A DNA stretch of 64,000 bases from Anaerolineales bacterium (GTDB taxonomy: Bacteria; Chloroflexota; Anaerolineae; Anaerolineales; UBA11579), in contig JAHBVB010000002.1 in the NCBI GenBank assembly GCA_019637805.1, forward strand, positions 62,001 through 126,000, written 5' to 3'. Each line of letters starts with the position of its first letter. Within the stretch, counting starts at the first letter, position 1. Position numbers and translations under genes: made by a program. The notes under the pieces are model-generated. The model did no database searches, was not told where the DNA came from, and saw only the letters and a list, made by a program, of their open reading frames with translations. This document shows positions 1 to 8,184 of this stretch, one piece after another.

Positions 1-1414
1 CCCGGGTTTCCTTCGATTTCTTGACTGAATTCAGGTTGATGCGCACGTTTAGTCCGGCGCCCTGCAGGCTGGCGGCCGCCAGTGCGCCGGCTGTGCCGGC
101 ATCGCTGAGCGTGTTGGTGTTGCCCAGGGCGGCGGACTGCTGCGCCAGGCGCAGGCAGTCGTGCGCCATGCGCGCCACCGCCAGCGGCTGGCGGGCCGCT
201 TCCAGTGTGGCCGCCTCGATCGCCGCTTCACGGCCGGGGGCGTCCTTGGCCAGCTTGAAGGCCGCCATCACTGCGTCAAAGGCGGCCGCATCTTCGCTGA
301 TCGCCCGGGTAAAGGCAGCCCGCAAGCCTTCAGCTTGCGCCAGCACTTCGTTCATTTGGGCTTCCACCGCGGCATATTTCTTCTTGCCGATTGTCAGCCG
401 CGCCACCATCGCCACCAAGGCCGCGGCCAGCGCGCCGGAATGCGCCGCGGCGGACCCGCCGCCGGGCGCCGGCGCCGCGCTGGCCAGCGCCTCGACGAAG
501 TCTTCGGCCGCCGGGGCGGCGGCCGACTGCATGCGCCGTTCCAGCACCTGCTGCGGGTCAAAGCCGTCCAGCTGCAGGTACCAGGCGGCCGCGTCTTCCA
601 TAGCTTGCTGCGGGATCAGGCCGACCAGTTCGGTCTTGACGATGCTGGCTCCGTAGCGGGCCGCCTCGCGGCGGATGGCTTCCACCACCCGCGCCAGCGG
701 CGTCTTTTTGTAATTGGTCAGGTTCATCGAGACCTGCGCCAGCCCATCCACCAGGAAGCCGGCGCCTTTGACGAAGCGAAAGCCGCCGGAGGAATGGCGC
801 ACGGCCTTGCCGATCGCCTTGGCCACTTCCACATCGCCGGTGTTCAAATACACGTTGTAGGCGATCAGCGGCTGGCGCGCCCCAATCGCCACTGCGCCGG
901 CCTTGCCCAGTGCATTGGGCCCATAGTCCGGCTTGCGGCTGGCCTTGCGGCCGATCTCGGCGCGGATGCCTTCGTACTCGCCGCGCCGCACGTTCTCCAG
1001 GTTGCGGCGACTGGCTTTGCTGGCGGCTTCTTCATATAAATACACCGGAATACCCAGTTCGTCGCCCACACGCTGGCCCACGCGCTGGGCCAGCTGCACG
1101 CACTCATCCATGCTGACCCCGGCGATGGGCACAAAAGGCACCACATCGGCAGCACCCATGCGCGGGTGCTCGCCCGTGTGCGTTTCCATATCGATCAGCT
1201 CGGCGGCCTTGGCGATGCTGCGCAAGGCCGCTTCTTCCACCGCCGCCGGCGGGCCGACGAAGGTCAGCACGCTGCGGTTGTGGTCCGCATCGGAGCTGCG
1301 GTCCAGCAGGGTTACGCCGTTCACCGAGGCAATCGCCTCGGCAATCGCATCCACCACTTCGGGACGGCGGCCTTCAGAAAAATTGGGGATACATTCGATA
1401 ATGGGGACTGTCAT
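1..1414 (-). CDS. ftcD: Glutamate formimidoyltransferase / formiminotetrahydrofolate cyclodeaminase, 3' end outside window
   Basis: The minus-strand frame runs from an ATG at 1414 to the left edge with no stop, giving 471 codons. The N-terminal half reads as the glutamate formiminotransferase family (start MTVPIIECIPNFSEGRR, then a stretch with the THTGEHPRMGAADVVPF motif). The C-terminal half reads as cyclodeaminase (APAPGGGSAAAHSGA, then GNTNTLSDAG). Bifunctional FtcD is usually about 540 residues, so only the last part is missing. In the family it transfers the formimino group from formiminoglutamate to tetrahydrofolate and then deaminates it to methenyl-THF, the last step of histidine degradation; it is cytosolic. 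It is divergent from the lipoprotein gene at 1524. A TATAAT box on the same strand ends 8 nt before the ATG. No other histidine-degradation gene is visible. Confidence 0.9.
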   Translation of the reverse strand, partial: MTVPIIECIPNFSEGRRPEVVDAIAEAIASVNGVTLLDRSSDADHNRSVLTFVGPPAAVEEAALRSIAKAAELIDMETHTGEHPRMGAADVVPFVPIAGVSMDECVQLAQRVGQRVGDELGIPVYLYEEAASKASRRNLENVRRGEYEGIRAEIGRKASRKPDYGPNALGKAGAVAIGARQPLIAYNVYLNTGDVEVAKAIGKAVRHSSGGFRFVKGAGFLVDGLAQVSMNLTNYKKTPLARVVEAIRREAARYGASIVKTELVGLIPQQAMEDAAAWYLQLDGFDPQQVLERRMQSAAAPAAEDFVEALASAAPAPGGGSAAAHSGALAAALVAMVARLTIGKKKYAAVEAQMNEVLAQAEGLRAAFTRAISEDAAAFDAVMAAFKLAKDAPGREAAIEAATLEAARQPLAVARMAHDCLRLAQQSAALGNTNTLSDAGTAGALAAASLQGAGLNVRINLNSVKKSKETR

Positions 1415-1422
1415 TGGGATTG

Positions 1423-1428
1423 ATTATA
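1423..1428 (-). promoter_or_regulatory. -10 box of ftcD, 8 nt before the ATG
   Basis: Read on the minus strand this is TATAAT followed by 8 nt and the ftcD start codon. No Shine-Dalgarno sequence lies between them, so the transcript probably has little or no leader. Confidence 0.5.
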
Positions 1429-1523
1429 TACCTTGGGCTTGCCAGCCGAAAATGGCAACTGCGCAAGGAATGGACTGGCAGCTTCCTTGCAACCTTTGTA
1501 TAAACAAAGCCCACCCTCGAACT

Positions 1524-3053
1524 ATGCGCAAACTCACTCCCATGCTCCTTGTAATGCTCGCCAGCCTGGCCTGCAATTTCCCCACCACCACCGTTGGCCC
1601 GCCCGCGGCGGCCAGCGTCCAGCCGCTGCTCTCCGCGGACCCGGCCAGCACGCCGCTGGGCGCGGCTGTGCCGCCGCCGACCCTGCCGCCCACCCGCGAC
1701 CCCAACCTGCCGCTGGCCTCGCCCACACCAGACAGCGCCCACGCGCTGCCTGCCGTGCGCAGCGAGTACAGCGAATATGTCGTGCAGCCCTATGATTTCC
1801 TCAGTGCCATCGCCCAGCGTTTCGGCGTCACGCTCGAGGCGCTGATCGCCGCCAACACTCTGGTCAACCCCAACGCTCTCGAAGTCGGCCAGGTGCTGCG
1901 CATTCCGCCCCAGGCCGCCGCCGGCAGCGGGCCGGACTTCAAGATCCTGCCTGATTCCGAGCTGGTCAACGGGCCTTACGCGCTCTTTTTCGATGTGAAT
2001 GCCTTCGTCCAAGGCCAGCCCGGGTTCTTGAAAAACTACCGCGAAGAATTGGATGCCCGCTTTTTCACTGGCGCGCAGATCGTACAGCGCGTCGCCAGCG
2101 AATATTCGGTCAATCCGAAATTGCTGCTGGCCGTGCTGGAATACCACAGCAGTTGGCTCAGCAATCCCAACCCGCCCACCGCCAGCTTGGACTTCCCCAT
2201 GGGCGTGGCCGACTCTTGGCGCAAGGGGCTCTACCGCCAGCTCTCCTGGGCGGCAGACCGCCTCAACCGCGGCTACTACTCGTGGAAGGCCGGTGAAGCC
2301 GCCGGTTGGACGCTCAAGGACGGGCTTTTCGTCCCCGCCGCGCCGGGCATCAACGCCGGCACGGCCGGCGTACAGGCCATGTTGGCCCCGCTGCATGAGG
2401 AAGGCGCCTGGAGGGCGGCTGCCTCGGAAGGTGGGCTGTTCGCCATCTATCAGCGCCTGTTTGGTTATCCTTTTGACTTGGCCATCGAGCCGCTGCTGCC
2501 CGCCGGGCTGGCCCAGCCCGTCCTGCAGCTGCCCTTCGAACCGGGCGTGCCCTGGGTCTTCAGCGGCGGCCCGCACGGCGGCTGGGGCGACGGCTCGGCC
2601 TGGGCCGCCTTGGACTTTGCGCCGCGCGGCGACATGCTCGGCTGCAACATCAGCCCCGACTGGGTGGTGGCCGCCGCCGATGGCCTTATCGTGCGCTCCG
2701 ACGACGGCGCCGTAGTCCAGGACCTGGACGGTGACGGCTACGAGCAAACCGGCTGGACCGTGCTCTACATGCACATAGCCGAACAAGGCCGCGTGCCGCT
2801 CGGCGCCTGGGTGCGCGCCGGAGAGCGCATCGGCCATCCCTCTTGCGAGGGCGGCATTTCCACCGCCACCCATCTGCACCTGGCCCGCCGCTATAATGGT
2901 GAGTGGATCCCGGCTGCGGGACGGCTGCCTTTTGTGCTGGACGGCTGGGTTTCGGTGAGCGACGGCGTGTTGTACAACGGCGTCATGCAGCGCGACGGTC
3001 GCTCTGTGGAAGCCTGTGAATGCCGTGACCCGGCCAATATGTTGCAACGTTAA
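1524..3053 (+). CDS. LysM lipoprotein with M23A (LasA-type) metallopeptidase domain, paralogue 1
   Basis: 509 residues. The reading frame is open further upstream, but the ATG at 1524 begins a lipoprotein signal (MRKLTPMLLVMLASLAC), so I start there. A proline/threonine-rich linker leads to a LysM domain at about residues 86-130. A central helical region (about 180-330) vaguely resembles lysozyme-like folds. The C-terminal peptidase domain has His351 in GPHGGW, Asp364 in LDFAP, a LYMH histidine, and HLH at 450-452. The 13-residue His-Asp spacing fits the LasA/beta-lytic M23A type rather than HxxxD LytM types. A DLDGDGYEQTGW loop precedes LYMH. M23 enzymes cut peptidoglycan cross-bridges; this one would act outside the membrane. 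The next paralogue follows after 2 nt, so the two are co-transcribed. Confidence 0.85.
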   Translation: MRKLTPMLLVMLASLACNFPTTTVGPPAAASVQPLLSADPASTPLGAAVPPPTLPPTRDPNLPLASPTPDSAHALPAVRSEYSEYVVQPYDFLSAIAQRFGVTLEALIAANTLVNPNALEVGQVLRIPPQAAAGSGPDFKILPDSELVNGPYALFFDVNAFVQGQPGFLKNYREELDARFFTGAQIVQRVASEYSVNPKLLLAVLEYHSSWLSNPNPPTASLDFPMGVADSWRKGLYRQLSWAADRLNRGYYSWKAGEAAGWTLKDGLFVPAAPGINAGTAGVQAMLAPLHEEGAWRAAASEGGLFAIYQRLFGYPFDLAIEPLLPAGLAQPVLQLPFEPGVPWVFSGGPHGGWGDGSAWAALDFAPRGDMLGCNISPDWVVAAADGLIVRSDDGAVVQDLDGDGYEQTGWTVLYMHIAEQGRVPLGAWVRAGERIGHPSCEGGISTATHLHLARRYNGEWIPAAGRLPFVLDGWVSVSDGVLYNGVMQRDGRSVEACECRDPANMLQR

Positions 3054-3055
3054 CC

Positions 3056-4645
3056 ATGCCCACCTCCCGCGCCATCAAACTGCTCTGCTTTGCGGTGTTT
3101 TCCGCCGCGGCCACCATCGTGTGCAGCAGCGGCTATGTCACTCCCGGCAGCCTGGCCGAGACAGAGCAGGCCGAAGGGCACCTGGCTGCCTCCGCCACTG
3201 CCCTGCAGGGCCTGCTGGACCCCGGCCAGCTGCCGCAGCTGCCCACCGCCTCGCTGACCCCGTCCGAAGTTCCCACGGAAGTGTTTGCCACCGCGGCGCC
3301 CACGCCCACCCCGGCCCAGTCGCCCACCGCCAGCCCGCCCTTCATCTACACCGCCCAGGCGGGCGATACGCTCGCCTCACTGGCTCTGCGATTCGGTGTG
3401 GATGCGGCCGAAATTGCTTCGCCGCAAGACATCGCCGCCGGGCTGCTTAACCCCGGCCAGATCCTCACCATCCCCAACCGGGTCGGCGCCAGCGGCCCCA
3501 ACCAGCGCCTGATCCCCGACAGTGATGTCGTGCTCTCTCCATCGTCCATTGATTTCAATACCGCCAGTTATGTCGGCCGTATGGGCGGCTATCTGGCCAG
3601 CTACCGGGAGTACCTGCCCTCCGCCTGGTACAACGGCGCCGCCGTGATCGAGCGGGTGGCCTACGAGCACTCGCTTAACCCGCGCCTGCTGCTCTCCATT
3701 CTGCAGGAGCAGAGCAATTGGGTGTTGGGCGAGCCCTCGGCCAATGCCCCGCTCGACTATCCCCTCGGCCACATCGACGCCATGCAAAAGGGGCTGTACC
3801 AGCAGCTGTCCTGGGCGGCCCGCGAGCTGTCCGTGGGCTATTACGGCTGGCGCGAGGGCACCCTCACCCAGCTGACCTTCCGGGACGGCTATGTGCTGCG
3901 CCTGGCGCCGGACTTGAACGCCGGCAGTGTGGCCGTGCAGTATCTCTTCAGCCTGCTCTATGATTACCCCGGCTGGCAGGAGAAGATGGATCCGGAATTC
4001 GGCTTCGCCTTCACGCACGGCAGGGCCATGTTCCCAGACCCGTGGTTGCGCGCCACCCAGAATGAACCGCTGCTCACCGCAGATTTGACCCAGCCCTATC
4101 TCAACCTGCCCTTTGCCGTCAACCAGGCCTGGTCGTTCACCTCTGGTCCGCACGGCGCCTGGGCGCCCAACGGCGCCCAGGCTTCGCTGGACTTTGCGCC
4201 CGGCAGCTTGCTGCCCGGCTGCGTGCCCTCAGACAGCCGGGTGGTGGCCTCCTCCGCCGGGCTGGTGGTGCGCAGCGGCATGGGCGTGCTGGTCTTGGAT
4301 CTGGATGGGGATGGCTATGAACAGACCGGCTGGGTCTTGCTCTACTTGCATGTCACCAACAAAAGCCACCTGCGCGTTGGTGACTGGGTCAACCGGGGGG
4401 ACTTCCTGGGCAACCCGTCCTGTGAGGGCGGGCAGGCCACTGGCACGCACTTGCACATCGCCCGCAAGTACAACGGCGAGTGGATCGCCGCCGGCGGTCC
4501 GCTGCCCTTCAATTTCAGTGGTTGGGTGGCCAAGTCAGGAGCCGCGCCCTACCTGGGTACGCTGGAGCGCGACGGGAACGTGGTCACCGCCTGCACCTGC
4601 GCCAATGCCGGCACGCGCATTGCGCGCCTGCCGGAAGACCCTTAG
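3056..4645 (+). CDS. LysM lipoprotein-like M23A metallopeptidase, paralogue 2
   Basis: 529 residues, starting 2 nt after the stop of paralogue 1. The N-terminus is hydrophobic with a Cys at residue 23 (IVC), a weak lipobox, so the protein may be a lipoprotein or simply secreted. LysM covers about residues 95-141 (YTAQAGDTLASLALRFG). The peptidase domain keeps all expected metal and catalytic positions: His366 in GPHGAW, Asp379 in LDFAPG, the LYLH histidine, and HLH at 465-467 within GTHLHIARKYNGEW. The central region has the shared motif NPRLLLSILQEQSNW. Its stop overlaps the stop of the convergent SGNH gene by 4 nt (a shared TTAG/CTAA). The role is probably peptidoglycan hydrolysis, by homology only. 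The tandem arrangement points to gene duplication. Confidence 0.85.
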   Translation: MPTSRAIKLLCFAVFSAAATIVCSSGYVTPGSLAETEQAEGHLAASATALQGLLDPGQLPQLPTASLTPSEVPTEVFATAAPTPTPAQSPTASPPFIYTAQAGDTLASLALRFGVDAAEIASPQDIAAGLLNPGQILTIPNRVGASGPNQRLIPDSDVVLSPSSIDFNTASYVGRMGGYLASYREYLPSAWYNGAAVIERVAYEHSLNPRLLLSILQEQSNWVLGEPSANAPLDYPLGHIDAMQKGLYQQLSWAARELSVGYYGWREGTLTQLTFRDGYVLRLAPDLNAGSVAVQYLFSLLYDYPGWQEKMDPEFGFAFTHGRAMFPDPWLRATQNEPLLTADLTQPYLNLPFAVNQAWSFTSGPHGAWAPNGAQASLDFAPGSLLPGCVPSDSRVVASSAGLVVRSGMGVLVLDLDGDGYEQTGWVLLYLHVTNKSHLRVGDWVNRGDFLGNPSCEGGQATGTHLHIARKYNGEWIAAGGPLPFNFSGWVAKSGAAPYLGTLERDGNVVTACTCANAGTRIARLPEDP

Positions 4646-5604
4646 TCGCCCTGCGCGGCGGTCACAGCCTGGCGGAAAGCGTCCAGCGTTTGCAGGGCGG
4701 TCAGGTTGCGCCAGGCCCAGCCGGATTTCATGCGTGCCGGGTCATCAAAGTACGGCCCGGATACGGTCAGATGAAAGCCGTCGTCCTCCACGCCGTTGTT
4801 GGGCAGCCCCTGCACGGCTCGCCAGAAGTTCCATAAAGGCAGATCGTATTCCGCCGCCACAGAGGCAATTTCGGCATTGATGCTGTGGTCGCCTTCCAGG
4901 TTGTCGGCCTTGGTCGCCAGGATCGGCACCACACCCTCGGCGATCAGGTAGTCCACGATCGTGCGCAGGTGCTTGCCATACTCTTCCGCCCCGCGGTCGT
5001 TCCAGTTCTCTTCCAGGCTGACCAGCACCACGCTGGGGTTAAAGTGGCGCACCTCGCACATCAGGGAGTTCTCGGTGGGGTCGCACATTTGCTGGTTGGC
5101 CGCCAGCGGGGAGAGCAGACGGCCCACGTTCAGGCCGCCGGCCACCGCCAGGCTGTCGCGTGAATAGGAGCCAAAATACCAGTCGATGGTCTCCTGCAGG
5201 TAGGCGTACTCTTCCCCCAGGCTGTGGAAGCGCGGGTCTTCCAGCGCGCTCAGGAAATAGGTGGTGATGTTTTGGCAATCGCCGATCTTCGAAAAATGCT
5301 GCGGGTCGTTGCCGTTGGCCACGCCGCGCAGGTAGATTTGGATGGCCGTCTCTGAGAACTCTGGCACCACCGGGTAATCGCGCCAGTCGGCGGGGTGGTT
5401 GCCGCGCGGCAGGCGGGTTTCTGCCGCCGTTGGCTGCGTATTCTCGCTGGCGGCGACTGGCGTCAGGCTGGCCGTATTGCCGCCGGCTGCTTGCGCGCTG
5501 GTCGGGTCCGCGGCGTCTGTAGGCTGGCTGGCAGCCGCCGGGGCGGCACAAGCCGCCAGGCCCAGCAGGCTGACCAGCAACAGGAAAGTGATCTTCTTGA
5601 GCAT
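4642..5604 (-). CDS. SGNH/GDSL-hydrolase-like lipoprotein with Cys at the nucleophile position
   Basis: 320 residues with a clear lipoprotein signal (LLGLAACAAPAAA). After an Ala/Thr/Gln-rich linker, the mature part resembles SGNH hydrolases. A block-I-like segment reads FSKIGDCQN, where the family normally has GDS. SVVLVSLEENWND fits the block with the conserved Asn. DDGFHLT near residue 280 supplies the usual Asp and His. If the alignment is right, Cys replaces the catalytic Ser, so activity may differ or be lost. SGNH lipoproteins act as esterases on extracellular substrates, including acetylated peptidoglycan. The M23 neighbours suggest a wall-related role, which is inference. It lies 22 nt downstream of the small lipoprotein gene on the same strand, so the two probably form an operon. 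Confidence 0.65.
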   Translation of the reverse strand: MLKKITFLLLVSLLGLAACAAPAAASQPTDAADPTSAQAAGGNTASLTPVAASENTQPTAAETRLPRGNHPADWRDYPVVPEFSETAIQIYLRGVANGNDPQHFSKIGDCQNITTYFLSALEDPRFHSLGEEYAYLQETIDWYFGSYSRDSLAVAGGLNVGRLLSPLAANQQMCDPTENSLMCEVRHFNPSVVLVSLEENWNDRGAEEYGKHLRTIVDYLIAEGVVPILATKADNLEGDHSINAEIASVAAEYDLPLWNFWRAVQGLPNNGVEDDGFHLTVSGPYFDDPARMKSGWAWRNLTALQTLDAFRQAVTAAQGD

Positions 5605-5626
5605 CAGCGCTACGCTTGCGGTGCTG

Positions 5627-6022
5627 TTACTGGTAGCCGCACATGCGCCACTCGCCGCCCTCTTGACTGGCGAGATAGCTGCGCAGGCTCAGGTCGATCG
5701 ATTCGGTCTCGCCGCCCGCATAGCTGAACAGGATCTCGCCCTGGCAGGCTACCGTGGCGTTGGAGCCGTCTTGTGTCACTACGTTGCAAGCCGCCCCGCT
5801 CAGGCTGACTTCCACGCCTTCAAAGGCGGCGCCTTCTGCGTTGGCGTTGGCTTCCCAGGCCGCGCAAGACAGGTTGACTGCAGCGACGTTGTCTCCGGCC
5901 ACCAGCGCGTTCAGGTATTGCTCCACAACCGCCTCGGGTGAGCCGGCCGCTTGGCTGCTGCAGGCGCCCAGCAGCAGGGCGATAAGGGCAAGAGCAATGA
6001 GAAAGAAAAATGTGCGATTCAC
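5627..6022 (-). CDS. Small lipoprotein, NTF2/DUF4878-like
   Basis: 131 residues, starting at a GTG preceded by AAAAGG about 10 nt upstream. The signal ends in a good lipobox (ALLLGACSS). The segment SPEAVVEQYLNALVAGD is typical of the helix opening NTF2-like lipoproteins such as DUF4878, and a beta-rich C-terminal part follows. Four cysteines occur in the mature part (besides the lipidated one), which could form disulfides outside the membrane. No enzymatic residues are evident, and the function is unknown. It is followed after 22 nt by the SGNH-like lipoprotein gene and is divergent from the third LysM-M23 gene. Confidence 0.65.
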   Translation of the reverse strand: MNRTFFFLIALALIALLLGACSSQAAGSPEAVVEQYLNALVAGDNVAAVNLSCAAWEANANAEGAAFEGVEVSLSGAACNVVTQDGSNATVACQGEILFSYAGGETESIDLSLRSYLASQEGGEWRMCGYQ

Positions 6023-6122
6023 GAGATTAGACCTTTTCAGTAGAATGAAAACAGTGTACCAGAACGCGCTTTAGTGCTGTCTAAGAGAAGCGGCCAACTA
6101 TGGCGCTGCCCGCTTCTCTCCG

Positions 6123-6128
6123 TATAAT
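6123..6128 (+). promoter_or_regulatory. -10 box of the third LysM-M23 gene, 6 nt before the ATG
   Basis: TATAAT, six nucleotides, then ATG at 6135. There is no room for a leader with a ribosome-binding site, so leaderless initiation is likely. No convincing -35 is seen. Confidence 0.55.
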
Positions 6129-6134
6129 CTCGAC

Positions 6135-7688
6135 ATGCAGATTCGCAGTATCTCGGCGCGGCTGGCCGCCTTGGCCTGCCTGGCCATCTTCTTGGCGGCT
6201 TGCGCCCAACCCCCGCCCGGCCCGCAAGACACAATCCCCAGCCCGGGGGTCACTCCCAGCCTCACCCCCAGTCTGGCGGAAACCCAGCTGCCCACCTCCA
6301 CCCCGCTGCCCACCCGGCCGGCCTATCAGCCGGGCCAACTGGTGGACTATGTCGTCCAGAACGGCGATACGCTGCTGGCCCTCGCCGTGCGCTTCAACAC
6401 CACCGCCCGCGAGATCCGCGCCGCCAATCCGGTCATCCCGGACAACACCACCACCTTGCCGCCCGGTTTGCCGCTCAAGATCCCCATCTATTACCGCGCC
6501 TATTGGGGTTCTGCTTACCCCATCATCCCGGACAGCCAGTTCATCAACGGCCCGGCCGTGCTCGGCTTTGATACCCAGGCCTTTGTCGATACCCACCCCG
6601 GCTGGCTGCGCAACTACCGCGAATACGCTTCTGGCAGCATCCGCACTGGGGCTGGTTTGGTCGACCTGGTGGCGCTCAACTTCAGCGTCAGCCCGCGCCT
6701 GTTGCTGGCCTTGCTGGAATACCAATCCGGTGCGCTGAGCGCCCCTGTACCGGACACGGACGTGACCAACTACCCCATGGGCTACGAGGTCTTCCGCCAT
6801 CGTGGCGTCTACCTCCAGTTGGTTTGGGCGGCCAACCAGCTCAACGATGGCTATTACCAGTGGCGCAATGGCAAGCTGATCGAGTTTGAACGTTCTGACG
6901 GCCTGATCTACCGGCCGGACCCCTGGCAAAACGCGGCCAGCGTCTCCCTGCAGGTCTTCTTCAATCGCACCGAAGATGTCTCCGGCTTCCAGGCCGCGAT
7001 TGGGCCGGAAGGCCTGGCCCAGACCTTTGCCGGATTGTTCGGCGACCCCTGGGCGGCCGACCAGCCGCATCTGCCCGGCAGTTTGACCCAGCCGGAGCTG
7101 CGCCTGCCGTTCCCGCCTGGGCAGGCCTGGGCCTATACCGGCGGCCCGCACACCGCCTGGGGCCAGGCCCAGCCCTACGCCGCGCTGGACTTTGCCCCGG
7201 GCGAGCAGCGCGGCTGCACGCCCAGCCGCCAGTGGTCCACCGCCATGGCGGCGGGCAAGGTGGTGCGCACCGGTGAAGGCATCGTCGTGCTGGACCTGGA
7301 CGGCGACGATGATGAACGCACCGGCTGGGTGCTCTTCTATTTGCATTTGCAGGATGACCAAAAGGTGGCCCTGGGCACGCAGGTGCAGGCCGGCCAGCCG
7401 CTGGGGCATCCCTCCTGTGAGGGCGGCTCGTCTACCGGCACGCACGTGCACGTGGCCCGCAAGTACAACGGCGAATGGATCGATGCGGCCGGCGCGCTGC
7501 CCTTTGTGATGGAAGGCTGGGTGCCGGTGGAGGGCAATGCCGCCTACGCAGGCTTGCTCACCCGCCTGGGTTACCAGGTGCGCGCCTGCACCTGCTCCGA
7601 CGCTGCCAGCGCCATCCTCTCGCAGGCCCCTGCGGTGGCCTTGCCCACCCCGGCCCTGCAAGAGGCAGAAGAAACGCCCAGCAACTAG
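6135..7688 (+). CDS. LysM lipoprotein with M23A metallopeptidase domain, paralogue 3
   Basis: 517 residues. The signal peptide has a strong lipobox (AIFLAACAQ). LysM is at about residues 72-118 (YVVQNGDTLLALAVRF). The M23A-type ligands are His339 in GPHTAW, Asp352 in LDFAPG, the LFYLH histidine, and HVH at 437-439. The central motif SPRLLLALLEYQSG matches paralogues 1 and 2. The acidic loop differs slightly (DLDGDDDERTGW). It is separated from the first two paralogues by the divergent two-gene lipoprotein unit. Its stop shares CTAG with the stop of the convergent OsmC gene (4-nt overlap). The likely job is extracytoplasmic peptidoglycan cleavage or remodelling. Confidence 0.85.
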   Translation: MQIRSISARLAALACLAIFLAACAQPPPGPQDTIPSPGVTPSLTPSLAETQLPTSTPLPTRPAYQPGQLVDYVVQNGDTLLALAVRFNTTAREIRAANPVIPDNTTTLPPGLPLKIPIYYRAYWGSAYPIIPDSQFINGPAVLGFDTQAFVDTHPGWLRNYREYASGSIRTGAGLVDLVALNFSVSPRLLLALLEYQSGALSAPVPDTDVTNYPMGYEVFRHRGVYLQLVWAANQLNDGYYQWRNGKLIEFERSDGLIYRPDPWQNAASVSLQVFFNRTEDVSGFQAAIGPEGLAQTFAGLFGDPWAADQPHLPGSLTQPELRLPFPPGQAWAYTGGPHTAWGQAQPYAALDFAPGEQRGCTPSRQWSTAMAAGKVVRTGEGIVVLDLDGDDDERTGWVLFYLHLQDDQKVALGTQVQAGQPLGHPSCEGGSSTGTHVHVARKYNGEWIDAAGALPFVMEGWVPVEGNAAYAGLLTRLGYQVRACTCSDAASAILSQAPAVALPTPALQEAEETPSN

Positions 7689-8089
7689 GCTGGGCGAATC
7701 TCGAACCGGCTGTCTATCTGCACGGCGTGCTTCAGCATGTTGTAGGCCGGGCAATATTTCTGCGTGGAAAGTTCGATGGCGCGTTCCACGGCCGCAGCTT
7801 CCACTCCCTCCCCGCTGACGATGTATTCCACCAGCACATGCGTCCACACCTTGGGGTATTCTTCGCGCCGCTCGGTGTTGACCCGTACCTGAAAAGCCTG
7901 TACGGGCTGGCGCTTCTTTTGCAGGATCGAGATCACGTCCATGCCGGTGCAGCCCGCCAACGCAAAAGCCATCAGCTCCATCGGCGAAAGGCCCGGGTTG
8001 TCGGCGTTGCCGCTCAGCTCCACGGGCAGCCCGCTCGGCCCCAGGGCGCTAAAGCCCAGGCTGTTCTTCCAATCCACTGCAACTTGCAT
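7685..8089 (-). CDS. OsmC family protein
   Basis: 134 residues from the ATG at 8089. GGAGGT lies 4 nt upstream, which is why this start is preferred to the longer frame reaching 8194. The sequence matches the OsmC/Ohr fold: a first conserved Cys in LMAFALAGCTGMDVI (about residue 50) and a second Cys in STQKYCPAYN (about 114), the pair that reduces organic hydroperoxides in the family. The length is typical for short OsmC-like proteins. A TATAAT box about 25 nt upstream of the start gives a normal leader. It is divergent from sbcC. Confidence 0.85.
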   Translation of the reverse strand: MQVAVDWKNSLGFSALGPSGLPVELSGNADNPGLSPMELMAFALAGCTGMDVISILQKKRQPVQAFQVRVNTERREEYPKVWTHVLVEYIVSGEGVEAAAVERAIELSTQKYCPAYNMLKHAVQIDSRFEIRPA

Positions 8090-8184
8090 GCACACCTCCA
8101 GAGATGGCGCGATTATAGTCCGCCGCCCGGGGCTGGGGTTCGCCGCCAAAAATTTCCCCGTTACAATCGTGCGCGTAGGCCCAC

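Noticed and set aside
933-1523. The upstream part of the open frame before the first LysM-M23 gene
   Set aside because: It is antisense to ftcD and precedes a clear lipoprotein signal beginning at 1524.
1374-3047. Long minus-strand frame opposite the first LysM-M23 gene
   Set aside because: It is a high-GC shadow of the real gene with no family likeness; the plus strand has LysM and M23 motifs.
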